This document shows positions 45,511 through 56,281 of a stretch of 60,000 nucleotides of DNA, piece after piece. Location of the stretch: assembly GCF_910592395.1 (NCBI RefSeq), contig NC_088311.1:11846501-11906500 (forward strand), read 5' to 3'. The notes below the pieces were generated by a model. It searched no databases, was not told where the DNA came from, and saw only the letters and a list, made by a program, of their open reading frames with translations. The DNA is from Lineus longissimus (lineage: Eukaryota; Nemertea; Pilidiophora; Heteronemertea; Lineidae). The position numbers and the translations under genes were made by a program. The first letter of the stretch is position 1. The number at the start of each line of letters is the position of its first letter.

Positions 45511-46567
45511 ATGAACATATTCCTAACTATCTATCTCTGCTTCATGACGCTTAGTTTTTCAACCTACAATTCGCAAGGTCTAGGGGCTGGTAGGATCGAT
45601 TGCATAAAGGAACTTGTATTTCAATCGAACTTTTTACTGTTGCAAGAGCATTGGCTCTTTAACGAGCAGATACATGAATTAGGAAGTGAGATAGGGAGAA
45701 ACATCAGTATCCATGGAGGACAAATCGTTGTTAGTGGGAAGACCACATGGTGGCACTGCCATTGTTTGGAACGCCAGCTGTGAGGCCAACATTAATCCCG
45801 TACACTGGGATTCAAAGCGAGGCTATGCCGTGACTATCAGTAGCGCAACGATTGCCGATGACATTTTGTTAATCAATGTTTACATGCCTACTGACAATGG
45901 GGGAAGGGAAAACCTTAGGGAGTTTAATAGAATCTTGCAGGAAATTTCGGCTATACTTGATGTCAGTAATGTTGTTGATGTCATCATAGGGGGTGATTTT
46001 AATACTGACTTTGATAGACACGACTCGCCAAATACACGAGCTCTACAGGACTTTATTGCAAATGAGGGCTTGATTCTCGGTCTGACTCACGAATCTCGTG
46101 ATGTCGAGTATACCTTTGAAAGTAAAGCTACGGTCGGACGATCACTATTAGATCATTTTATTGTTTCCGAAAGTGTATTTAACAAAATAAGTAGCTACAA
46201 TGCGCTTCACAAAGGGTACAACATTTCAGATCACTCAAGTTTGCATTTGGGACTTCAAATGAATATGCAACATCTGGGCCCCAACGCTGACACAGTTGGC
46301 AATGAGCCCAAGCAAACCCAGCCATGGGATAAAGCTACCCCTGAGGATATTTCTAATTATGCACAAAACCTTAATCAGAAACTAAACCTCATAGATATTC
46401 CGATTGATGCAATTCAGTGTCAAAATTACTTCTGTACTGATCACTTTCAGCAGATTGAGCAATTTCATGATGAAGTAATCCTGGCGTGCATTGGTACTAG
46501 TGAGGAAACAATTCCAATTATTAATAGTAATGGTAGAAAGCTAGCCTGGGAGAGCTGGACGGAATGA
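45511..46567 (+). pseudogene. LINE ORF2 endonuclease domain (EEP/APE)
   Basis: Two overlapping frames. The first reads FSTYNSQGLGAGRIDCIKEL and LLQEHWLF, with the conserved N and E of the endonuclease. The second (from 45713) reads GRPHGGTAIVW, ILLINVYMPT, IIGGDFNTDF (GDFN) and ISDHSSLHL (SDH). The order and spacing fit the exonuclease-endonuclease-phosphatase domain that nicks target DNA in non-LTR retrotransposition. One frame shift near 45720 separates the halves. Confidence 0.85.
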
Positions 46568-47189
46568 TGAAGTGAGTGAGACATAAACAAGGGCCATTTT
46601 TTGGCATGACTTGTGGAAGGACAATGGTAGGCCAAGGCAAGGGTTGGTAACCGACATTCGCCGCCACACCAGAGCTCCCTATCATTTGACTGTGAAACGA
46701 AACAAGAAAAATCAGGATAGGATTGCTGCGAACAAATTAGCTGAGTCCTTAGGTAGTCACAGTAGTGATGAGTTCTGGAAAGAGATCAAAAGGGTGAAAG
46801 GGAAAGGCACTGTACTCCCTACTAGTATGGATAATTCGAAGGGAATGGAAGCAACTTGTGAACTCTTTGCTGAGAAATTTAAACGGTTGTACAATCCTGT
46901 ATCGTTTGATATAAATGAGATGAATGATGTGAAAAGAGACATCGATATGGGTATTACCGGGCATTGTATTGACAATGATTGTCAAAGTAATCATGTATAA
47001 ATGTGCAAGAGGTTGTAAAGGGAATACAGTGTCTGAAGCGGGGTAAGAAGGACAATAATCTCAAAGTCATGTCAGATCATTTTATAAATGGGGATCATTT
47101 ATTACATGTTTACATTTCTTTCTTAGTTAACTCAATGATGAGCCACGGGTACTGTCCAACGGGTTTTTTTTCGATCTAGAGTTGTTCCC

Positions 47190-47765
47190 ATTCCTAAAAA
47201 CAACAAGAAGTCGCTGAATGCGTCTGATAATTATAGAGGGATCTCACTGAGTGGTGTTATTGGAAAAATATTGGATAATATATTCCTAAAAAAGTATGAG
47301 AATGAGTTACAGACATCCGATGCCCAGTTCGACTTCAAGTCTGGTCTGTCCACAGCGACGGGCAGTACGGCTATAAATGAAGTGATCAATTATTACAACA
47401 GTTGTAAAACTGCAGTTAATTGCGTAATCCTTGACGCAAGCAAAGCATTTGATTGTGTTCATTTCGTCAAGTTATTTCGTCTCCTTCTTAGAAAAGGGCT
47501 GTGTCCATTAGCAGCTAGGCTCTTAGCCAATATTTATACCCAACAACGTGTACAGGTTCAGTGGGGGAAGAACATTTCTGGTGAGTTTACTGTTTCCAAT
47601 GGCGTCAAGCAGGGCGGGGTGCTTTCTCCCGTTCTTTTTGGAATTTATCTTGATGAGCTTATCAACAGTCTAAAAACTGACGGAATCAGCTGCCAGGTTG
47701 GCAACATATTTCGTGGTGTATTTGCTTATGCCGATGATGTGATTCTGTTAGCACCATCGTGCTAG
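47190..47765 (+). pseudogene. LINE ORF2 reverse transcriptase, cut after the YADD motif
   Basis: The frame is open from about 47180 and includes SDNYRGISLSGVIGKILD, CVILDASKAFDCVHFVKLF (motif A), NGVKQGGVLSPVLFGIYLDE (motif B) and VFAYADDVILLAPS (motif C with an intact YADD), then a stop. The thumb and C-terminal domain are lost. It would lack activity on its own. Confidence 0.85.
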
Positions 47766-47778
47766 TAGTAGGTATAAT

Positions 47779-48060
47779 GTCCCTTTCAACGCCCGAAATA
47801 CGAGGCCCAAAGTCCGAGGGTCCCGGGGCGTTGAAAGGTGCATCATTGACGCCCGCGACAAATGCCCTCCCGTGATATTGTGCTTGAAGAATTTTTTTCC
47901 GCGCTTCGTGTAAGCGCTCAAAAATTCGGCGCTATCCGTCTGCGCTGTCCACGGGAGTGCATTCGTCGCGTAGCAGAGTACAAGCAGCCCGATGCCGCAA
48001 CGAGCACAGATTAATGTGCACTCTTATTCGCGCTGCTCCTGAGGTTTTACGGGCTGCTGT
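47779..48060. repeat. hairpin cluster, probable foldback repeat
   Basis: At least four nested or successive inverted repeats: CTTTCAACGCCC (47783-47794) with GGGCGTTGAAAG (47826-47837); CGCGAC...CTCCCGTG (47854-47874) with CACGGGAG...GTCGCG (47950-47970); GCAGCCCG (47984-47991) with CGGGCTGC (48050-48057); and GCACA/TGTGC at 48004-48019. The LINE is cut just before this block. It may be the end of another inserted element. Confidence 0.6.
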
Positions 48061-48102
48061 CAAAAGCCGAGCGGAGCGAAGAATGTGGATCAATTAGGGT
48101 CT

Positions 48103-48690
48103 CCACCATCGGGGAAATCTGTTCGGGGCAAGTAGCCTACTGAAGCATTCTGTTGCTATAACTGGGATGTTATCAGTGTCTAGGCAATCCTTGTCATTGA
48201 CTCTGCATAGAGACTGCTCATCCTAGCTAAAATTATGACGCGAATTGCCTCGACTCGTCGCCACATTTTAGGGGTCCCGTCTCCTCAATGTCCGTTTAGC
48301 TCCAAAGCAACGAGGTCTGTACATGTCCTCTAGCTTCGTCTCGCATGGTGGTCGGGTTCGTATAGCGCGGGAAGAGCAGGACAGGACAACTCTCCGATCC
48401 ACCATCGGGAAAGTCTGTTCGGGGCAAATAGCCCACTGAAGCATTCTGTTGCTATAACTGGGATGTTATCAGTGTCTTAGGCAATCCTTGTCATTGACTC
48501 TGCATAGAGACTGCTCATCCTAGCTAAAATTATGACGCGAATTGCCTCGACTCGTCGCCACATTTTAGGGGTCCCGTCTCCTCAATGTCCGTTTAGCTCC
48601 AAAGCAACGAGGTCTGTACATGTCCTCTAGCTTCGTCTCGCATGGTGGTCGGGTTCGTATAGCGCGGGAAGAGGAGGACAGGACAACTCT
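48103..48690 (+). repeat. 297-bp tandem duplication, two copies
   Basis: The unit starting CCACCATCGG recurs at 48103 and 48399 with very few differences (for example GGGGAAATCTG against GGGAAAGTCTG, CTAGGC against CTTAGGC). The high identity suggests recent duplication or an assembly duplicate. Non-coding. Confidence 0.85.
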
Positions 48691-49883
48691 GTTGCGCCAC
48701 CCTTTTCCTGATGGAAGGGTGGATATTTTGACATGCACATGAAGAAAGAATAACTCATATACGACGTATTTGTGATATGAAAAAACACTTTTATTTCTGT
48801 TGTCTTTTCACATCGTTTTGTTAGATTTTTCTTCATGCATAACATTTTTATATGCTTAAAGACCCAGGCGCGTCCGACCTCGTGACAAAAATGCAGTTTT
48901 AGACATGCTTATGCATTTTTATTCTGTTTCCCTGATTGGGTTTTTGATGACGACAACACATGTACATTGTATGTGTGCCCGGGCTGAGAGTTTGCTTAAC
49001 TCACTATATAGAGGAATACATCTTATTCTTAATGCTCTTGGTCTACGTACATGTTCACCGCTCGAGTATACGCGTTTTATTTTTATAAACGCCCTATAGA
49101 ATGTTTAATATATTCCGATTCTAAAATCAACACTCAATGGAAGATGCCTGCCGTACATGGCGCATTTTGCTATGTTTTTCGGGAGAAGCTCACCCGTCAT
49201 GAAAATAGTTGTCTCAAGTTGGCTATGCTTATAATATAAAGTTGGTCGGCATTTTCCATTGATCTTTGTTATACAAGAGTATACCTTTCTTATGAAGGTC
49301 TATAAGAGTATACAATGGCCTGTATATATTTGCATTCAATATTTTTGTGTTAAATAAGCACCATCATAATGAAACTGATGATGAAGCTACTGTTATTCTG
49401 AGTCTAGAATGCAGCAATGAAGGATGTCTGAAGCGGCGTTGCTTTTTCCTAATACGCTCCGATGTTTTGCGGGAACAATCTCCCGATCTTTAGCGTGACA
49501 ATTTTAGCGTCTGATCGACTGCATCCTTCACAACAGCAAAGGTAAGAAACATTTCATTTTCTTCATCGGTCTTACTCTTTTGACATTTACAAAAGTTGCA
49601 TAGTAAGCAATGAAACCTATATCGGGGTTTCAGATGAGCTCTAAATAAACCGTTAAAAACCACACGCGTGCAACTATCTAATTCGTTAATAATTTATTTT
49701 TTTAGGAAATTGCTAATCAGTTCGTCAAAAGAATAAATAAAAAATTACTCAATTTAAAAATCTATACTTGATCGCGTATGGTCTTTACATGCATTCAGCC
49801 AACAAGTTCTACAAATAATATTCATTTTACAAGAAGAGATACACATTATTAATGGATACATGATGCGCTTGTTATATATGCTG
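48691..49883. other. non-coding DNA flanking the Polinton
   Basis: AT-rich, with no frame showing a domain. The left end of the Polinton should lie here or further left, but no long inverted repeat can be matched because the other end is outside the window. Confidence 0.3.
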
Positions 49884-50423
49884 TCAGTCTGCCCCATACA
49901 ATATCTCTTTTAAGCTTTTTACGATGTGGAAATGGAGGAAACTGGAATCGAACACTGCTTTATGATCAGCGGCAAATGTTTTTGTCACAAAATTGTTCAC
50001 CATTTCATCGTTTTCGTTCGAACGATTCTTATCAAAACTGTTCACTATATCTCGCATGGTGTGGCTTCTACATTTTTGGAAAATATAGTAAATAACGTGT
50101 TGTCCACAAACTGTACTGAGTGGGTTTTGGATCATGCGTGTATTTCGCCTGTAATGTTTTCTTGTGCCTAGAAAATCGTAGAATGTTGATACAGCTGGCA
50201 AAAAGCCGTACGGATCATAATATTCGGGTATTTGATTTGGAGAAAAGTAAAAACCAATCCAATGTTTGCCTGGACCGGAAGCGATGTCCGTATTCACAAC
50301 GTATGCACATGGTTTTCTGTCTCTTGGCTCTAACGGCAGTGTATCAGCCGCGCAAACTTCAACGAAGGTTGTTCGTGTTTCCAAATGTCGTTTGAGAAGA
50401 CGATCGATTTCCTTATTATTCAT
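49884..50423 (-). CDS. Polinton adenain-like cysteine protease
   Basis: A C5-type protease that in adenoviruses and, by inference, Polintons cleaves virion proteins during maturation. The frame opens at 50459, but the likely start is the ATG at 50423, which overlaps the stop of the capsid gene (ATGAATAA); this gives 179 aa. Catalytic residues fit the family: His in GKHWIGF, Asp in YYDPYG, Gln in QNPLS and Cys in TVCGQH (66, 82, 111 and 118 counted from 50459). Length and order of motifs are normal for the family. No break is seen, so this is one of the few intact genes of the element. Confidence 0.85.
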   Translation of the reverse strand: MNNKEIDRLLKRHLETRTTFVEVCAADTLPLEPRDRKPCAYVVNTDIASGPGKHWIGFYFSPNQIPEYYDPYGFLPAVSTFYDFLGTRKHYRRNTRMIQNPLSTVCGQHVIYYIFQKCRSHTMRDIVNSFDKNRSNENDEMVNNFVTKTFAADHKAVFDSSFLHFHIVKSLKEILYGAD

Positions 50424-51757
50424 TGAAGGTGACTGTGCGATTGTTGTCAATTTCCACAATAGCGTCGAATTCCATATAAACTACAATAGTTATACTCTTA
50501 TCGGCTGGTTCTTTCAAACGAATGTCAAGACTTATGTTTCCTTCACGTACCAAGTTGAAATTGGAACCGTTTGAATCATCTGCTAACAGGTTGAAGACGT
50601 AGAGAGCGTATCCTTTCGGATAATCCTCGTTCGCGTTTATACCTATTCCCTGGTCAGTTCCCCAAACGTTCGTTCCGTGTAATACCGTGAAGTAACCGGG
50701 TAGGAACTGATCGTTGCCGTAATCGAGTTTGATCGTTTCAAACGGTACTGGCGTTCGGTTTTGTCGCAACGTAATACTCGACACATTGAAGTGTTGAAAG
50801 TTGAACGGGTTCTTGTCCAGCGTTCCGTTGAAAGCGTCGGACTCCACCAATCCTACGACGATTCTTCCCGGTAAACGACCCTGTAAACAAGTTATTTTCT
50901 GACAAATCCGAACGGTTGGCGCCACGTGTATAAAACTTCATTTGAACCGATGTTACGGGATATTTGGCAGGTCCTTGCAAAAGACGTTCCTCATGGCTAA
51001 GGCGAACATGTTCGGCAATAGTTTTGATATTGATTTTCAAAATCGCTTCCTCCAAACTAATCGTGTACTCCTGGTTGTTATCCTTGGCCATTAAGACAAA
51101 ACTGGGGTCTTGTCTCACCAATCTTACCGTCAGTTTTACTTGACTCAGAATTAATTTTTTCTGCGCAAAGAGTTCGTTGTGAATCTGCCCCAGGCATTCT
51201 ACCGTTTTACTGCCTTTTGTCCACTTAAAGCGAGCATTGGCGCCTTTGTTTGCACTTGTTCCTGTTTTCACGGTATTACCCTGTAGATCGGGGTTCGCTG
51301 TGTCCTTGTAATATCCACCAATTTGGAGCTGGTCACTTTTTGCTGCCTTCGAGAACGAGAGGGTGGACTCGAGATACGATCGATAGCCGTACATCTGATC
51401 GTGCCCCCCTACCTGTCTTCTATTGGCGTAAACCTCAACTTCTTTGAAATAGCTCCCGATAAAATAATTGATGGGAAACACCAGCGATTTATCGGGAAAT
51501 GGGTCCGCTGTCGTGAGTACTGCACCATCTTTGTCCAGTATCCTGAATTTCAGATACAAAAAGCTGTCTCCCAAATTCAAATATTCGTCTTCGGCGGCGT
51601 TGACCCTAAATTCAATTGGACCACCCTTGTCCAGGGAAGTGATAGGATGGAACTCTTTGAATGAACTGTCCTCTATACTCGTCTGTGTGGGCTTAACTTC
51701 AAAGAGTTCCAATTCGCTACGTCCGCAATCGCAAGAGTCCGTATCCAATAGCGACAT
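50416..51757 (-). pseudogene. Polinton major capsid protein (double jelly-roll), frameshifted
   Basis: The frame from the ATG at 51757 reads a short Cys/Asp N-terminus (MSLLDTDSCDCGRSE), then the conserved TQTSIEDSSFKEFHPITSL and PIEFRV, typical of the Polinton capsid protein annotated in animal genomes as F54H12.2-like. Near 50900 homology moves to another frame, starting around RLPGRIVVGLVESDAFNG and continuing to the stop at 50416. Together the two parts cover about 445 residues, the usual length. The frame break inactivates the gene unless it is a sequencing error. It sits 15 bp after the pVI-like gene and overlaps the protease start, suggesting a late-gene block. Confidence 0.8.
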
Positions 51758-51772
51758 GATAGCTCTTATATT

Positions 51773-52306
51773 TTAGCTGAAGAAAATGTTGCCTCCCTGT
51801 TGTTGTCGTCGGTTTTTACGCGATTTTCTCTTCCTTTTTCCTCCTTGGGACTCCTGGGCCCCCACATGGGTTTTTCCTTGTTTTTTGTGTCTTTTGGCCG
51901 TTAAATTCTGCCCAATTTCTTCATCTGTATTATCCGGCGCTAAGATATGACGCTTGATCCCGCCAACAACTTGTTTTTTAACGTTATGTCCGATTTCGTG
52001 TAAGCTTTCTTTTCCCCTTTCCTTCAGGGCGGTTTTAATATCTTTTTCACCGGACACCACGTCCGAAAGCGCTTGAGCGCCCGATTTTAAGAGGCTCTTT
52101 CCAGCGCTTACGGCTACCTTTTTTATGGAAGGAACCACGACTTTTTTCAGCATCGGAACCACTGTTTTGAATATTGAGCTGAATATGCCTCCGAGTCCAT
52201 GCCCATGCTGGTATAAGCTATCTCCTCGAAAAACGGGAAGCCCAGAACCCGTCTGATAGTGTCTTCGATATGCGTTTAAGTCCGGACGGTAAGGAACCAG
52301 CACCAT
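51773..52306 (-). CDS. pVI/pX-like virion protein of the Polinton
   Basis: 177 aa. The centre has a glycine-rich amphipathic stretch (GHGLGGIFSSIFKTVVPMLK), followed by Lys/Ala helices (KKVAVSAGKSLLKSGAQALS). The C-terminus is strongly basic (GGKRKRKSRKNRRQQQGG). This pattern matches the small proteins next to the capsid gene in Polintons and adintoviruses, compared in the literature with adenovirus pVI and pX (membrane-active and core proteins). The frame is intact and lies between the unknown Polinton protein and the capsid gene. The assignment rests on pattern and position, not on a conserved catalytic motif. Confidence 0.65.
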   Translation of the reverse strand: MVLVPYRPDLNAYRRHYQTGSGLPVFRGDSLYQHGHGLGGIFSSIFKTVVPMLKKVVVPSIKKVAVSAGKSLLKSGAQALSDVVSGEKDIKTALKERGKESLHEIGHNVKKQVVGGIKRHILAPDNTDEEIGQNLTAKRHKKQGKTHVGAQESQGGKRKRKSRKNRRQQQGGNIFFS

Positions 52307-52397
52307 GATGAATTTGTCCTCGAACGATTTTACAGGGTGAATGTTTGTTTCTTGTTTTTAAAAACACGATATTTTCCCCTCACAAACCCTTTCAGAG

Positions 52398-53446
52398 CTA
52401 GGTGCGTTTTTCCCACTTGGTTATGCGGTCCGATTGTTCTTCTTCTTCGTTTTCTTTATGACTTTTGTCCGGACTAGCTGTTGATTCCAATAGAGGACTC
52501 CATGATTTGTTTTGGGACCAATTGGGCACAGTTTGTACAGGCGTTGTTTTTTTACTCCCGAGTATAAGTGCTTTTTCCCTGGTTTTACTCAGACGTGACG
52601 AGCGTCGTTGCTTCGGTATTTCTGAATCCTTAAACAATTTTGGTGCACTTGTAGCTTTTTCTTGTGGACTCATGGCAAAAGATAGAGGTATTGGCAAGCC
52701 CATAACCGATGTTTCCTTCCTTTGGGCTGCTTTTTTCGCCTTCATCAACGGCGAAAAGACACCCTCTTCTGTGCTGATGCTCTCCTCCAAGGTGCGCCCC
52801 GCGAGTGGAGATAACAATTTTGACTTCCTAATAGCGCTCTGAATTGTTGTCAATTTGGAACCGTCCTCATCAGCGACAAGTTTCGGTTTTTTTCTCTCTG
52901 ATAGTAGTGGGGGTGTGTTGGTAGACGGTCTCTTCATTTCCGGTGTATAGGCTATCCATCCCGGTGGCACTCCGATCTTCAAGAAGGCATCTCTCAATTC
53001 GGTGGCCCCCGGCGGGACAACGTAGTTCATGCTCTCCGGCTTCATTAGGAATTCAATGTTTCGTACGATATTTGTATTGGGTAACTTTGTTCCCTCGATT
53101 ACTAATTCGTAGCTGAACGGATCCCAGTCTATCGTTGAACGGTGACGTCTTACGTAATTTTTCATAATGTCCTTAATAAAGGGGTGGTGTAATTTCAAAG
53201 TGGGCGCGATCAGATCGAGTACATTCTTTTCCCCGTAATCCGCTACGCGATCGATCGAATAAAGCTTTTGTCTCTCTTCTTCGAGCCTGACTGAAAAGTT
53301 TCATTTTTAAATCGACCGGTAGATTGGCATATTTTTTCGCAACTAACAGTCGATCCAATGAAGGCTCCTCCTCCTCCTGCTCCTTGTCATATGCTACCTC
53401 GTTGCTGATAGAGTTAAAGGCTTTCGTCGTTGATGAATCGTAACTG
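52398..53446 (-). pseudogene. unknown conserved Polinton protein, frameshifted
   Basis: Two overlapping minus-strand frames seem to be one gene. The first (to about 53290) is acidic and reads LDRLLVAKKYANLPVDLKMK. The second (about 53290 to 52398) reads YSIDRVADYGEKNVLDLIAP, then HRSTIDWDPFSYELVIEGTK, then a disordered Ser/Lys-rich tail ending in an acidic EENEEEEQS-like stretch. A leucine-rich segment followed by ID-W, a short strand and an L-I-x-G pattern occurs in a Polinton protein often found between integrase and capsid genes; its role is not known to me. Neither frame has a clear ATG at its 5' end, and the start is uncertain. The two-frame arrangement points to a one-base break near 53288. 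Confidence 0.6.
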
Positions 53447-54235
53447 TTAGTCGGTATGTCTGCACCGAAAAATGGCTTTTTTCGGAAATTCCTTTCCGTA
53501 CAGTTTGTCCCATAAATACTCTTCGTGTTCAATCTTCACATCCTTGGGTTTCATACCGATTACTCTGTGAACGCTTGCATTGTAAGCAGCCAGCAAATCG
53601 GGCAGTGCCTCCAACCATCAGTGTGTATTGCGTTGCGTGAACAAACGAAACATTCTGTCTTTCAACGTTCGATTGAATCTCTCCACTTGGGCCGCTTTGG
53701 GATGACTGTAGACGGAAAATAGTTTAATCCCACGCTTTTTTAAAAGGCTTTGTACAACACCATTGTAAAACTCACCGCCTTCATCCACTTGAATAAGTCG
53801 CGGTTGGCGTTTTAGTCTTCTGAAAATATCCTCCAGGGTCGAAGCTACCTCGCGGCCAGTTTTTGTTTTCAAGGGTGCCGCAAAAGCAAACCGTGAAAAT
53901 ACATCGATTCCGGTCAACAGATATTTATAATTCGAATTGCGAGCGGCTATTTTATCGAGCGAAACTAAGTCTAATTGCCACTGATCATCGATTCCCCTTG
54001 CAATAGTCTTTCTGCGCGGGAAACGCCATCTCACCTTTCGATGTAAGGTATAAGTGTCTTGTCCCCTCGACCAATCTTTAACATGATTTCTTGTAATCCA
54101 GGGTCGACGTTTTTTCGCTTCCCTATAAAGTCTCTCTAGCGAGGAAAAGGCCGCCGGCGAATTTGCGGGCTCCGTGTAAATTTCCGTCAAGAAAAGATTA
54201 ATACGATATTTTTCGTCTTTGTTCGTTTCACCCAT
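53447..54235 (-). pseudogene. Polinton retroviral-type integrase, interrupted by a stop
   Basis: Inserts element DNA into the host chromosome. From the ATG at 54235 the frame shows an N-terminal region (RLYREAKKRRPWITRNHVKD), the linker QDTYTLHRKVRWRFPR typical of Polinton integrases, and the rve catalytic core: DDQWQLDLV (Asp), LIQVDEGGEFYN (Asp) and AQVERFNRTLKD (Glu), at residues 91, 153 and 187 counted from 54241. An in-frame TGA at 53618-53620 cuts the protein after about 205 residues, just past the catalytic Glu. In the same frame the sequence beyond still reads like integrase (LPDLLAAYNASVHRVIGMKP) down to TAA at 53447. This is a nonsense change rather than an indel. Confidence 0.9.
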
Positions 54236-54277
54236 TATCACTCTTTTAAATAGTGTAAAAAACTTATCGATGGATCT

Positions 54278-54500
54278 CTAGTCACTGCTTACGATAATGA
54301 CCGCCTCATCTTCATTGTTCTCGTTTTCACTACCGCTAGAAGAACTTGTGTCTGCCACGCTGTCCGAATCAGGTTCCGACTTAAAAGGATATGTTTTTTG
54401 CGCTCCTTTTTTGCTCCTAGCTTCTTCCTCGGTGTTTCCTCGATCGGGAATACGGGAAAGGCCAAGTAACGCCGCCGCATTTTCGGTTTTGTTAACGTAT
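54278..54500 (-). pseudogene. acidic C-terminal remnant of a Polinton ORF
   Basis: Reads GYVNKTENAAALLGLSRIPD, then a Lys/Pro/Ser stretch and an acidic Ser-rich tail ending EAVIIVSSD. No domain recognised. Its 5' part is missing because the sequence changes to Harbinger DNA at about 54498-54510. The position between polymerase/kinase and integrase and the minus strand place it in the Polinton. Confidence 0.45.
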
Positions 54501-54504
54501 CCTC

Positions 54505-54656
54505 GGGAAGAACATGACAAGCGCATGGAACTGTTCAGGCATCAGATGAATGTATTGGAAAATGCCAACAAACAAGTGGCACAATCATCAGAGCAGGAAA
54601 CAGCAAACAACACCACTGATTACCAACTTTTTAGTATTTATTCTGAGCTTAACTGA
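54505..54656 (+). pseudogene. SANT/Myb-like Harbinger accessory protein, C-terminal end
   Basis: About 50 codons reading EEHDKRMELFRHQMNVLENA and ending at the TGA at 54654, in the style of the coiled C-terminus of the SANT/MADF-type DNA-binding proteins paired with Harbinger transposases. It faces the transposase gene tail to tail. All of the DNA-binding domain is missing at the deletion junction. Confidence 0.5.
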
Positions 54657-54887
54657 ATCATGGTACAGTTGTATGGTATAAACAAATAAATGGAAAACAT
54701 TTCCATTCCTAGGATTGAAATACAAGTGCGAACACTGACACTGCAGTCTTTTTGAAACAAATATCCCTGAAGCAAGTGATTTTAAGCATCACAACATGTT
54801 TTGTTTTGTTCTGACACTGTCTGAATGTTACGTTAATTCATCAGTAATAAAGTAGTCTTGTCAAATATAATTGTTATACACGTCTCT

Positions 54888-55949
54888 TCATTGAAACCAC
54901 TGTTGAACTATTCTCTGCCTCACCACTACACCAATCTCTTCACCTCTGACATGTCTGATCATAGCGTCGTCATCCTCTACCACTCGCTCTACACCGAAAT
55001 CGGGCTCTTTCAGATTTTTAGCAATGTTATGCAAGATGGCAGTTGCAGTTATGACAGCCATGGCTGTGTCGAGCTTTACCCGTATTCCCTCCTTCAAACA
55101 AGAAAATATACCACATACCGAACATTCGTTCTACAACAGATCGTGTTCTTTTGTGAGATCTGTTGTAGGCATTCTCAGCGAGGTCGTCTAGATTCCTGAA
55201 TGGTGTCATGAGGAATGGTCGACATGCGTATCCCTTATCGCCAAGTAGAAGACCATTGAACTGTCCTTGCTCAAACAGCAAACTAATCCGACTGTTGTTA
55301 AAAATCCGAGAGTCATGAGTGGAACCTGGCCAGCGATCGACAATGTTAACGAATTTCAGTTTGGCATCTGCGATACCCTGAACATTCAGGGACATAAATC
55401 CCTTGCGGCATCGATAGATCTCTTTTCCTCCACGCGTGGGGCCTGTATTGGAATGTGAACACCATCGATACATACCAGAACATCACGAAAGCCATGCATT
55501 TCATAAAATGTTACCTTATTCCTCACAGCGTCCTGGCCTGTTGGAAACCGAATTATCTGTCCTCGATGTCTGGTAATAGCTCTGGAAACCGTCTTGACAA
55601 TCCTTGAAGCTGATGGTTGGGAAACACCTTACAAGTCACCAGAAACGATCTGGAATGATCCAGTTGCGAAATATCGAAGTGCCACTAGCAGTTGTGTCCT
55701 TGGTGTCAAAGGGATTCCACGTTGGTTCGCTGCGTCTGGCAAGTCGGGCCCCAAGAAATCCGTCAGACAATTGAATCCATTCTTTGTGAAGCGAAAGCGC
55801 TTGAAAAATGACTCGTCATTATAGTCATTTTCTTGAAAAATGGGGAATCTGGTTCTGAAACGTTCCCTGCCCAGATTTACGTCGTTCAGTCGAGCAATGC
55901 GACGTACATAGTCGGCCATCAACAATAAAAGTGAATGTCGCCTACACAA
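54888..55949 (-). pseudogene. HARBI1-like: HARBI1-like (DDE_Tnp_4) transposase, broken
   Basis: The pieces in order are an N-terminal region (RFRFTKNGFNCLTDFLGPDL, then LLVALRYFATGSFQ), a stop TAA directly after SGDL (55629), GVSQPSASRIVKTVSRAI, and VLVCIDGVHIPIQAP with the first catalytic Asp. A frame shift near 55440 follows, then NIVDRWPGSTHDSRIFNNS (second Asp), LLLGDKGYACRPFLMTPFRN, AYNRSHKRTRSVVERMFGMW (Glu), a second frame shift near 55110, and the C-terminus LDTAMAVITATAILHNIAKN. All parts of a PIF/Harbinger transposase are present in order, with one stop and two frame shifts. It is inactive as it stands. Confidence 0.9.
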
Positions 55950-56281
55950 GTCGGAGGCTTAAGGGACGCTAAAGTTTGGTCCAGACCAAACTTTATTTTA
56001 AGAATCCCTTTGAAGCAAATAAAGTGCTCCTTTAGGCTAAAGTGAGATCTGTGAAACGACCCCCACTTTTCCTAAGGGAGCTTCCAAAGGGAGCTCTTTA
56101 CCTGACATAAAGGGTCATCTCTGAAATGAAAATCTTATAAAGGTTGACCTTAAGTCACACCTTAAGCTAAAGAGATGTCTTAGAATACGGGCCCTTGTCT
56201 TGTAATAGTATTTAAAACTAAGGTGGTCCTGAGGGAGGTTATATCCTGTACAGTTATAGACATCATTTCTCTTCTCACATG

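Larger units (their letters stand above)
45140..47765 (+). mobile_element. LINE with ORF1 and ORF2 fragments, 3' truncated
   Basis: The order is ORF1 pieces (to 45492), ORF2 endonuclease (45511-46567), linker (46611-47000) and reverse transcriptase (47190-47765). The coding sequence stops just after motif C, so the rest of ORF2 and the tail are gone. What follows at 47779 is a hairpin-rich repeat. The protein matches the family of the minus-strand LINE at 20.7-22.1 kb. Frame breaks at about 45720, 46570 and 47000 make it a dead copy. Confidence 0.85.
54505..56194. mobile_element. PIF/Harbinger transposon nested in the Polinton, left end lost
   Basis: Contains a HARBI1-like transposase on the minus strand and the end of a SANT/Myb-like partner protein on the plus strand, the two-gene content of PIF/Harbinger elements. 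At the right, TTAGAATACGGGCCC (ending 56194) read in reverse, GGGCCCGTATTCTAA, looks like a Harbinger terminus. The following TTG may be a decayed 3-bp target copy. No matching left terminus was found: the SANT-like frame starts abruptly next to Polinton coding sequence, so the left part was deleted after insertion. Confidence 0.7.
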
